15,729 nt of DNA. It comes from an uncultured Erysipelotrichaceae bacterium (lineage in GTDB: Bacteria; Bacillota_I; Bacilli_A; Erysipelotrichales; Erysipelotrichaceae). A model generated the notes under the pieces. The model was not told the DNA's origin. It was given only the letters and a program-made list of their open reading frames with translations, and ran no database searches. A program made the translations under genes and the position numbers. Each line of letters opens with the position of its first letter. The stretch's first letter is position 1. Location: the NCBI GenBank assembly GCA_937874965.1, contig CALNCD010000007.1:1-15729 (forward strand). Reading direction: 5' to 3'. This document shows positions 8,314 through 14,278 of this stretch, one piece after another.

Positions 8314-8717
8314 CAACTCGGACAGATTCCGTATAGTTCCAACCGATGTCCTGTGATGACATAGTTGGAGCTTTTTTCGACTTCAGATTCAAAGTCATGC
8401 ATCGGACAGCCTTCGATAATTTCAATGGCTTTGCATTCCTGACAAATCAGGTAATGACGATGCTCATGACGATTGAATTCATAGGTTGACTCGTCATTGT
8501 CCATATGGGTTGTCTTAAGGGCCAGCCCTTTTTCAGCCAGTGTATCCAGATTGCGGTAGATTGTGGAAAGATCGACGTTCTGTTCATCCTGGTTTAGTGT
8601 TTTATAGAGTTGATTGATGGTCATCGGCAAAGGGCTGTCCCTTAGGATTTCCACAATTTTTTCGCGCTGAGTGGAATATTTGATATCGTGATTCTTTAGT
8701 ATTTCTTTAACGGTCAT
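8268..8717 (-). CDS. Fur-family metalloregulator, probably Zur-like
   Basis: This is a 149-residue DNA-binding repressor of the Fur/Zur/PerR family. Residues about 33-65 form the winged helix, with the typical VDLSTIYRNLDTLAEKGL recognition region. The C-terminal half has HEHRHYLICQEC, with a His cluster at 84, 86 and 88, and two CxxC pairs (Cys92/95 and Cys132/135) for the structural zinc, plus GHRLELYGICPSC. The start at 8717 is set by GGGAGG 7 nt upstream; a longer in-frame start at 8801 would lie inside yigZ and lacks family homology. The ATG overlaps the yigZ stop by 11 nt, so translation is probably coupled. It is the last gene of an operon led by a COG0523 protein, and both COG0523 promoters carry 7-1-7 operators, which points to zinc sensing (Zur). 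PerR or Fur specificity cannot be excluded from sequence alone. Confidence 0.9.
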   Translation of the reverse strand: MTVKEILKNHDIKYSTQREKIVEILRDSPLPMTINQLYKTLNQDEQNVDLSTIYRNLDTLAEKGLALKTTHMDNDESTYEFNRHEHRHYLICQECKAIEIIEGCPMHDFESEVEKSSNYVITGHRLELYGICPSCQAKRLKSSSSITGQ

Positions 8718-9333
8718 GGTTAACCTCCCTGTATTCATTGTAGGTACGAATGAAGGAAACATTGATTTTACCATTGGTGCTTTCAATGAGCTTCGCTTCA
8801 AGATGCTGATTTTGACTTTTTACAGTATAACTTACTTGATCATCGTATTGACGATCCACGATGAGATCCGTTGCTTCAAGGGATGATTCTACGGGATTGA
8901 TCTGAGCATAGGGGAAACGCAGCTGGTATTCGAGGATACGCTGGGGATACAGCAGCACTGCTGCATTGACTGCCAGTGCGGTGCTGCTGGAGTAGGCCTG
9001 GATCAGTCCTCCGACTCCAAGCAAGGTTCCGCCGAAATACCGGACCACTACGCATAGGACGTGATCAAGATGATGCCCCTGAAGAACAGTGAGTATCGGT
9101 AGACCGGCACTTGATGAAGGTTCTCCATCATCGCTTGATCGTGTAATCTCTTCACAACGAAATGCACTGCAATGATGGGCTGCCTTGGGATGAAGCTTAC
9201 GGATTTCCTTGAGTTTCTCCTTTGCTTCGTCTTCTGTGCTGATGGCCATAAGATACGTGATGAACTTTGATTTCTTGATGTCCTGTTGAACGATGACATC
9301 TTCTTTTAATCGACAGAAAGGCTCAGTCGACAT
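8707..9333 (-). CDS. yigZ: YigZ / IMPACT family protein
   Basis: This is a 208-residue member of the YigZ/UPF0029 family, homologous to the N-terminal domain of eukaryotic IMPACT. Its biochemical role is unsettled, with links to translation or peptide metabolism. Signature segments are IKKSKFITYL near residue 20, AAHHCSAFR (51-59), SSDDGEPSSSAGLP (66-79) and VVRYFGGTLLGVGGLIQAY (96-114); a C-terminal ferredoxin-like extension follows. The start at 9333 is chosen because the family begins there and GAGG lies 9 nt upstream. The open frame extends further 5' only as a shadow of the COG0523 gene. It overlaps the preceding gene by 11 nt (ATGTCGACTGA) and the following fur gene by 11 nt, so the three genes form a compact operon under the same operator. 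Confidence 0.9.
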   Translation of the reverse strand: MSTEPFCRLKEDVIVQQDIKKSKFITYLMAISTEDEAKEKLKEIRKLHPKAAHHCSAFRCEEITRSSDDGEPSSSAGLPILTVLQGHHLDHVLCVVVRYFGGTLLGVGGLIQAYSSSTALAVNAAVLLYPQRILEYQLRFPYAQINPVESSLEATDLIVDRQYDDQVSYTVKSQNQHLEAKLIESTNGKINVSFIRTYNEYREVNHDR

Positions 9334-10465
9334 CGAAGGGATCCTCAACGTCATCCAGGAAATCCTGCTCTTCATCGTACAGGCAATCCAGAAGATGGGT
9401 TCGAATACTTTTGATTGGCTGCTGATACCCGATAAACAGCAATTCATTGATACGGTCACCGTATTCGCTGTCCCATCCCATGTTCTCGTCCATGCCCTCG
9501 GAATGAATCAATTCCAGAAGTTCAGGTGATTGTGACGCAATCCATTCTCCGCCGACGCTGATTTCCACATTGCTGCCGACCTGGGAGAGAACAAAGGCTA
9601 TATCAGGCTGGGTGGCTACCCAGAAGGCACCTTTGGTCCGCAGGGTTGTAAGGGGGAAGTGCTCGAAGAACTCAGCCAGTCGGCGCGGATGGAAAGGACG
9701 GTGACATCGGAAGACAAAGGTATTCAACCCTTCATCATGGTAGCGCTGATCCACTGTCGGTTCCATCGGGGAGGGGGTTGCCTCTTCATCAAAGAGATGG
9801 GTATGAAGAACAGCACGATAGGGGAGATTATTCCCGTAATGGCTTTTGATGACGCGTGCAGTCGGCTGTAGCAGCGCAATGAACTCCTGAGTCTGCTGAA
9901 CCGAGGGAAGATCCATGACTTCTGTATGCGTAAGCAGGACGACATTGCTGCTTTCAATATAACGGATAGATTGTTTGAAAAGTTCGGTGGAATTCTCAGT
10001 ATTGGAAACCATCAGTTCCTGGTTCATGGTCGTCCATAGCTCCAACGCATTGATCAGTGAAACGACACTATCGATGCGATAGGCATTGCGCAGGCTTTCG
10101 GACAAGGCATCGTCAGAATACAGCAAAGCCTGCAAGACATCATCCACAGGATACTCGCCGGAGAGTTCAATCATCAATGTATCAAAGTCCTGGCTGCGAT
10201 ACAGTTCCATCATGATTTTCATCAGGTTTTTGACATAGGCAAAGAAGGCTAGATCATCATCGGCACTGATGACTCGCTCGTCGGTGGTAATCAGCAGATC
10301 AGGAGATGCGAACAGTGCAGGATCAATCGTACGGGAACCCATGTCGAGGTTAATCAGTGCCACACGGTAAGGGTGATTCTGAGAAAGGACGGCGCGAATC
10401 AATGTGCTTTTACCTGCACCTGAATTGCCGCTTAACAATGTAATGGGAATCTTCTTTGGTTTCAT
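9323..10465 (-). CDS. Divergent COG0523 (YciC/ZigA-like) GTPase lacking the CxCC motif
   Basis: COG0523 G3E GTPases deliver metals to client proteins, and YciC/ZigA members act under zinc limitation. The 380-residue product has a Walker A GNSGAGKST (13-21), ELSGEYP (100-106) in place of ETSGLADP, and a C-terminal domain typical of YciC: RCHRPFHPRRLAEFF from 243, TKGAFWVATQPDIAF from 267, and WDSEYGDRINELLFIG (321-336). It lacks the GCxCC metal motif expected near residues 60-75, where the sequence reads TTDERVISADDD. The G4 position has THTEVMD (179-185) instead of (N/T)KxD. Only two cysteines, Cys244 and Cys361, are present. The tail is very acidic. The start has AGGAGG 3 nt upstream and follows a strong promoter with a 7-1-7 operator. 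It heads the operon with yigZ and fur. Family membership is firm; metal specificity is inferred. Confidence 0.88.
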   Translation of the reverse strand: MKPKKIPITLLSGNSGAGKSTLIRAVLSQNHPYRVALINLDMGSRTIDPALFASPDLLITTDERVISADDDLAFFAYVKNLMKIMMELYRSQDFDTLMIELSGEYPVDDVLQALLYSDDALSESLRNAYRIDSVVSLINALELWTTMNQELMVSNTENSTELFKQSIRYIESSNVVLLTHTEVMDLPSVQQTQEFIALLQPTARVIKSHYGNNLPYRAVLHTHLFDEEATPSPMEPTVDQRYHDEGLNTFVFRCHRPFHPRRLAEFFEHFPLTTLRTKGAFWVATQPDIAFVLSQVGSNVEISVGGEWIASQSPELLELIHSEGMDENMGWDSEYGDRINELLFIGYQQPIKSIRTHLLDCLYDEEQDFLDDVEDPFDVD

Positions 10466-10478
10466 AAGCCTCCTGAAC

Positions 10479-10493
10479 TGCGAATCTTTTGCA
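10479..10493 (-). promoter_or_regulatory. 7-1-7 Fur-family operator, copy 1
   Basis: On the minus strand, TGCAAAAGATTCGCA is an inverted repeat of two 7-nt arms around one base, with 5 of 7 arm positions pairing. It begins 5 nt after the -10 and would cover the transcription start. It matches the operator of the divergent COG0523 gene at 13 of 15 positions. Fur, Zur and PerR boxes share this 7-1-7 layout. Confidence 0.75.
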
Positions 10494-10498
10494 ACTGA

Positions 10499-10527
10499 AT
10501 TATATGCTAATCCAGATAAACAGTCAA
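10499..10527 (-). promoter_or_regulatory. Sigma-A promoter of the COG0523-yigZ-fur operon
   Basis: TTGACT (10527-10522) is followed by a 17-nt spacer and TATAAT (10504-10499). This is one base from full consensus. Confidence 0.88.
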
Positions 10528-10560
10528 ATCAATGGACCAGGCTGAAACCCTGGCCAATCG

Positions 10561-10587
10561 ATCAGGAATATGGAATGGATTCCTGAT
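10561..10587. repeat. Perfect 9-bp inverted repeat between the two divergent promoters
   Basis: ATCAGGAAT and ATTCCTGAT are exact complements around a 9-nt AT/G-rich loop. An imperfect dyad just to its left (10533-10555, TGGACCAGG with CCTGGCCA, one bulged A) gives two adjacent hairpins. They lie upstream of both -35 elements, so they are outside either transcript as predicted. A binding site or a remnant is possible; no T run marks it as a terminator. Confidence 0.55.
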
Positions 10588-10663
10588 AGAAACCGTGATT
10601 CTGCCCTTGCAAACATCGCCAAGGTATCCGTAGGCAAAGAAGGATAGTCAGATTGCACTCAGG

Positions 10664-10692
10664 TTGACAGGCTTGGGGATGAAGTCTATAAT
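10664..10692 (+). promoter_or_regulatory. Consensus sigma-A promoter of the His-rich COG0523 gene
   Basis: A perfect TTGACA (10664-10669) is followed by a 17-nt spacer and a perfect TATAAT (10687-10692). Such a strong promoter normally needs repression, and a 7-1-7 operator lies immediately downstream. Confidence 0.93.
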
Positions 10693-10698
10693 CAGTAA

Positions 10699-10713
10699 TG
10701 CAAATGATTTGCA
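10699..10713 (+). promoter_or_regulatory. 7-1-7 Fur-family operator, copy 2
   Basis: TGCAAATGATTTGCA is a perfect 7-1-7 inverted repeat with the AAT-n-ATT core seen in Fur, PerR and Zur boxes. It starts 6 nt after the -10, over the expected transcription start and just before the AGGAGG ribosome binding site. It is the partner of the copy at 10479-10493. Confidence 0.82.
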
Positions 10714-10726
10714 AATAGGAGGCTTT

Positions 10727-11818
10727 ATGGCGTTAATTCCAATTACCGTGTTGACTGGTTTTCTTGGTGCTGGTAAGACAACCCTGATCAATACGATTAT
10801 CAAGCAAAAAGATACCGATGAGAATATTGTGATATTAATCAATGAATTCGGTGATATCAGTGTCGATTCAGAACTGGTTCTAAATACCGAAGAAGATATC
10901 TACGAAATGAATAACGGCTGTATGTGCTGTGTGGTTAGACAGGATATCGTCGATATGCTGGAAGCGATCAAGAAAGCCAATGACGAAAAGAACATGAGCA
11001 TTGATCACATCATTATTGAAACCAGCGGTCTTGCCGATCCAGGACCGATTGTACAGGTTATCCTGCAATCTGCTGAACTTCAGGAAGACTTTGTAATCGA
11101 TAGTGTGATCACACTGGTGGACGCAAAGAATGCATTGTACCAACTGGCCCATTACAAGGAATCCATTGATCAGGTTGCTTTTGCTGATACGATATTCATT
11201 ACGAAGAAAGATCAGGTTGACGTGGAAACCTACAATGCCTTGGTGCATGAATTACGGGCAATCAATCCGTATGTCCAGTTAAAGGATCTTGATTTAAAGA
11301 ATGTGAAGATGACCGATGTTATCGGACTTGACCTCTTTGACAGAGCCCTGACAGGTACAGAGAAACTGGTTGAAGATCTGGAGAATATGAACCTGGATCA
11401 TGACGATCATCATCACCATCATGACCATGATCATGAGCATTGTGAGCATTGCGACCACGACCATCACGATCACGACCATGGTGATGAGCATCATCATGTT
11501 CACCATCATCATCATTCCTCAGGGATTGACAGTTTCTCAATCAGCACGACGAAACCGCTGAACCTGGAGAAACTCAACCAGTGGACGTCCCGTTTGATCT
11601 TTACATACGGAAATGATCTGATGCGATATAAGGGTGTTCTCTATATCGAAGGAATTGATGATCAGGTAATCTTCCAAGGAGTCAATCAGTCATTTATGAC
11701 GGAATATGGAAATCCGTGGGTTGCTGGAACAGAGAAAACACTTTTGGTTATTATCGGTAAAGACCTTCCGAAAGATAAGATTCTTGATTCCTTTGAAAAG
11801 GATGTTATCAGTCACTAA
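10727..11818 (+). CDS. COG0523 (CobW/YjiA/YciC) GTPase with CxCC and His-rich loop
   Basis: This G3E-family metallochaperone GTPase of 363 residues has every canonical motif: Walker A GFLGAGKTT (11-19), NEFGDISVD (39-47), the metal site GCMCC (64-68), ETSGLADP (98-105), and G4 TKKD (159-162). Between the GTPase and C-terminal domains lies a loop with 23 His in 39 residues (225-263) and two extra cysteines (239 and 242), able to bind several zinc, nickel or cobalt ions. The start at 10727 follows AGGAGG by 4 nt; the frame is open further upstream but that part is the promoter. It has its own consensus promoter and 7-1-7 operator, a 3' terminator, and no partner on its strand. The operator and the divergent zinc-type operon suggest induction by zinc limitation. 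In vivo clients are unknown. Confidence 0.93.
   Translation: MALIPITVLTGFLGAGKTTLINTIIKQKDTDENIVILINEFGDISVDSELVLNTEEDIYEMNNGCMCCVVRQDIVDMLEAIKKANDEKNMSIDHIIIETSGLADPGPIVQVILQSAELQEDFVIDSVITLVDAKNALYQLAHYKESIDQVAFADTIFITKKDQVDVETYNALVHELRAINPYVQLKDLDLKNVKMTDVIGLDLFDRALTGTEKLVEDLENMNLDHDDHHHHHDHDHEHCEHCDHDHHDHDHGDEHHHVHHHHHSSGIDSFSISTTKPLNLEKLNQWTSRLIFTYGNDLMRYKGVLYIEGIDDQVIFQGVNQSFMTEYGNPWVAGTEKTLLVIIGKDLPKDKILDSFEKDVISH
11399..11515 (+). repeat. Low-complexity CAT/CAC/GAC tract encoding the His-rich loop
   Basis: The DNA is a degenerate run of His and Asp codons (CAT, CAC, GAT, GAC) with short local repeats such as GACCATGATCATGAGCAT. Such a tract can expand or contract by slippage, so loop length may vary between strains. 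Open frames on the opposite strand here are its shadows. Confidence 0.85.
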
Positions 11819-11840
11819 ACACTCGCAAGAGTGTTTTTTT
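11819..11840 (+). terminator. Terminator of the His-rich COG0523 gene
   Basis: ACACTC and GAGTGT pair around a GCAA tetraloop and run into seven T, immediately after the TAA stop. The T run overlaps the last codon of the convergent RpiR-family gene. Confidence 0.92.
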
Positions 11841-12639
11841 AGTAGAATTTGAAACTGTCTTTAGGAGTATTCAGCAGTATATTATTGATATTTGCAAAGA
11901 GCGCATCCACAAAAAGCATGTAGGGCATGAGTTTCATATAGCTTGCTTTATTATTGGGTAGATTATTGAGAGCTGGGAAGGAATAGATAAAGCCGTAATC
12001 AATTTTATGTGAGGGAGTACCAGAGGCAACAATGTAGAGTGGGATGAACTTTTCCTTGCATTTCCGGGTGACTTCCATAAGCACTCCCTGATAGAGGTCG
12101 GAATCATAGAAAAGGACCACGACATTGGTATAGTCTGCTTTGGAATTAAGGAAGTTCAGGAGTCGTTCAATTTCGTTCGTTTCATAATAGGGTGCTTCGA
12201 CTGCATTGCTGTAATCAATAAACAGCGATGAGACAGAACTTAGTTTACCAAAACCGAAGGGGACGATTAATTGGCATTGGAGAAGCTTACGCGCCAGGAG
12301 ATCAAGGTCAAGAATACCGATGCTTTCATAGATAGCTTCGAATTCAGTCTGCTGAGTTGCCCACAGTGTTTTAGTAATCTGGATATTACCTTGTTTTTCG
12401 AGTTCGATTTCTTGATAGGCATTCTGCAAATCATACAGGAAAGCTTTATAGTTTTCATAGCCTAGCTTGTTGACGAAGCGGCTGATCGTTGCTGTGGATA
12501 GGAACAGCTGCTTGGCAACTTCGGTTATTTTCAGATGATTGAAATCTTCGAGTCCAGTAAAGAAGTCTGCAATAGATGATTCTAGCGGTGTATATTCGGA
12601 TTTGTGATTCAGCATTTCACGGATAACATTGTTTTTCAT
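11839..12639 (-). CDS. MurR/RpiR-family transcriptional regulator (HTH plus SIS domain)
   Basis: RpiR regulators bind DNA through an N-terminal helix-turn-helix and sense a ligand, usually a phosphosugar, with a C-terminal SIS domain. In this 266-residue protein the HTH is plain at about residues 36-62 (LKITEVAKQLFLSTATISRFVNKLGYENYKAF). The C-terminal part has the SIS alpha/beta pattern (LIVPFGFGKLSSVSSLFIDY, then VVVLFYDSDLYQGVLMEVTRKC). It is weakly conserved, so the ligand need not be a sugar phosphate. The start at 12639 has AAAGGAG 8 nt upstream; the longer in-frame start at 12669 has none. It is divergent from the permease and hydantoinase-type genes, with two shared palindromes in the gap, so it is probably their local regulator. 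It ends head-on against the COG0523 terminator. Confidence 0.88.
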   Translation of the reverse strand: MKNNVIREMLNHKSEYTPLESSIADFFTGLEDFNHLKITEVAKQLFLSTATISRFVNKLGYENYKAFLYDLQNAYQEIELEKQGNIQITKTLWATQQTEFEAIYESIGILDLDLLARKLLQCQLIVPFGFGKLSSVSSLFIDYSNAVEAPYYETNEIERLLNFLNSKADYTNVVVLFYDSDLYQGVLMEVTRKCKEKFIPLYIVASGTPSHKIDYGFIYSFPALNNLPNNKASYMKLMPYMLFVDALFANINNILLNTPKDSFKFY

Positions 12640-12699
12640 GTACTGGTCTCCTTTCACCAAACAGATCATTTATACTATTTACATTACCATATCTTTTCC

Positions 12700-12715
12700 T
12701 GTAAATGCGTACATT
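12700..12715. promoter_or_regulatory. Candidate RpiR operator, copy 1
   Basis: TGTAAATGCGTACATT contains the palindrome TGTA-N6-TACA. It lies 61 nt upstream of the regulator start and matches copy 2 at 13 of 16 positions. Confidence 0.6.
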
Positions 12716-12774
12716 CCTTTCATTTCAGGAGAGATGAAAGAATCTTGATAAGCCCTTTAAATTAGATTTTTTGA

Positions 12775-12790
12775 TGTAAACGTATACATT
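12775..12790. promoter_or_regulatory. Candidate RpiR operator, copy 2
   Basis: TGTAAACGTATACATT contains the same TGTA-N6-TACA palindrome, here extended by one more pair (ATGTA with TACAT). The two copies are 75 nt centre to centre, about seven helical turns, which would suit cooperative binding or looping. A further half-site TTTACATT lies at 12678-12685. Confidence 0.62.
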
Positions 12791-12804
12791 CATCATTTAT
12801 CCTG

Positions 12805-12833
12805 TTGTGGGATTGTGTGTTTCAGTCTAAATT
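12805..12833 (+). promoter_or_regulatory. Weak candidate promoter of the permease operon
   Basis: TTGTGG, a 17-nt spacer and TAAATT resemble a poor sigma-A promoter. The palindrome at 12775-12790 sits just upstream of the -35, a position typical of activators. A 5-bp hairpin with ATAA loop (12846-12859) lies in the leader between two Shine-Dalgarno-like stretches. Confidence 0.35.
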
Positions 12834-12872
12834 AATTGGGAAAGGAGTGCATAAGCACTACAGGGAAAGTTT

Positions 12873-14252
12873 ATGAATACATTTCGATTGATTCTGATCT
12901 TTGCGGTCATCATTGCTTTTGTGGTATTGATGATGAAGAAAAAGATTCCGACCATCCTAGCCTTGCCGATCATGGGATTTCTGGTTGCTTTGATTGCTTC
13001 GGTGGGAACATTGCCATTGATGGGACTATTCAACTATTCAACGATGGTGAATGGGGCATCTGTTGATAATCCAGGAATTTTTTCATCCGTGATTACCGAC
13101 GGTGTGAAGATGATGGCTGGAGCGGTTTCGACAATTATCTTTGCATCCGCATTTTCAAAGCTGCTGATGAAGCAGAAGGTTATTGAAAAAATAATAAAGA
13201 CAGCGGCAGAATATGCTGGTGATCGTCCATTGACCCTGGCATTGGTTTTCTATGTTATTATCTCAATCATCTTTATGGCTATTGGCGGATTAGGGGGCGT
13301 TATCTTGGTTGGTTCAATCGTGCTGCCGATTATGCTCTCTGCAGGATTGAAACCTATTCATGCTGCTTCCATTTTCCTATTGTCACTGAACTCCGGTGGA
13401 ATTGTCAATCCAATGAACTATTCTACATACATTGCCTTACTGGCACCGTCCATGGGGAACAATACACAGTTGGCGCAGCAGACTCTGGTCAGCATGTCAT
13501 GGGTTATCTATGCGATTGCCTTCCTGGTTCCGATTGCCTATATTTTCATTCATATCAAGCCTTCTACCAAGCGAGTTGCCTGGTCGGCAAATTCAAATAT
13601 TAATCTTGAAAATGCAGAAGTCTCCAAGTTGGCAATGATTGCGCCTATTATTCCGGTAGTTGTATTGATTCTCAGTGCGATTACGAAATATACAATTCCA
13701 TCTGAAATTGCAATTGTGATTGGGATTATCTATGTGTTGATCGTTACGAAATCATCCCATAAACTTCAATTACTGTCCCAAAGCTTTGTTGAAGGAGTTC
13801 AGGATGTTGCCGGTGCAATTCTGTTGATGATAGGTATCGGGATTCTTATCAAGGGATTCCAGTATTCTGCTGTACAGGTCATTATCGGCCCTGCCATTGA
13901 AGTTGCGGTTAGCTATTTGAAGAATCCGATGACGTATGTCATAGGGTTTACTATCGGTTCATTGCTTGCCTTGTATCGTGGACCGATGAATACCTTTGGG
14001 ATCGGGGGAGCTTTACCGGCATTATTTGGAGCAGCAGGATTCAGCCCAGTGGCGATTATTTGGGCTTTACGGGCAAATGGAAATATGCAGGGGTTTGGAG
14101 ATCCGACGAATTCTCACAATATCTGGATTGCAGATTTCGTCAATGTCGATGTAAACGAGATCCTTAAGAATGTCCTAGTGTATGGTCTTGTAATTTCATT
14201 CTTGGTTTTATCCTATGCAGTCTTTATCGCAAAGATTCAATTGGGCGTCTAA
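12873..14252 (+). CDS. Ion-transporter-superfamily permease (GntP/CitMHS-like)
   Basis: A 459-residue polytopic membrane protein with about 11 to 12 hydrophobic spans and no signal peptide. The GGLGGVILVGSIVLPIML stretch (about residues 139-156), the SLNSGGIVNPMNYSTY hairpin, and a matching second-half motif (YRGPMNTFGIGGALPALFGAAG followed by GFGDPTNSHNIW) give the two-repeat layout of organic-anion secondary transporters of the IT superfamily (GntP, CitMHS, DctM groups). It would import a carboxylate or similar anion by proton or sodium symport. The start at 12873 follows AGGGA by 7 nt. It is followed 26 nt later by a hydantoinase/oxoprolinase-family gene on the same strand, so the substrate is probably a cyclic amide, amino-acid derivative or related anion. 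The superfamily is fairly sure; the subfamily and substrate are not. Confidence 0.8.
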   Translation: MNTFRLILIFAVIIAFVVLMMKKKIPTILALPIMGFLVALIASVGTLPLMGLFNYSTMVNGASVDNPGIFSSVITDGVKMMAGAVSTIIFASAFSKLLMKQKVIEKIIKTAAEYAGDRPLTLALVFYVIISIIFMAIGGLGGVILVGSIVLPIMLSAGLKPIHAASIFLLSLNSGGIVNPMNYSTYIALLAPSMGNNTQLAQQTLVSMSWVIYAIAFLVPIAYIFIHIKPSTKRVAWSANSNINLENAEVSKLAMIAPIIPVVVLILSAITKYTIPSEIAIVIGIIYVLIVTKSSHKLQLLSQSFVEGVQDVAGAILLMIGIGILIKGFQYSAVQVIIGPAIEVAVSYLKNPMTYVIGFTIGSLLALYRGPMNTFGIGGALPALFGAAGFSPVAIIWALRANGNMQGFGDPTNSHNIWIADFVNVDVNEILKNVLVYGLVISFLVLSYAVFIAKIQLGV

Positions 14253-14278
14253 TTAAGTACTATAAAGGAAGGTAGAGT

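Noticed and set aside
8268..8717. Calling the Fur-family gene perR because it lies near xthA
   Set aside because: It is on the opposite strand and in an operon with a COG0523 gene; the operators and context favour metal (Zur-like) control, and the PerR-specific ligands cannot be assigned by eye.
9334..9459. Extended N-terminus for YigZ starting at 9459
   Set aside because: The extra 42 residues lie inside the COG0523 gene, have no family similarity, and the 9333 start has a ribosome binding site and the family N-terminus.
11294..11540. Met/Val-rich and Asp/His-rich frames opposite the His-rich loop
   Set aside because: They are direct antisense products of the CAT/GAC repeat and have no independent support.
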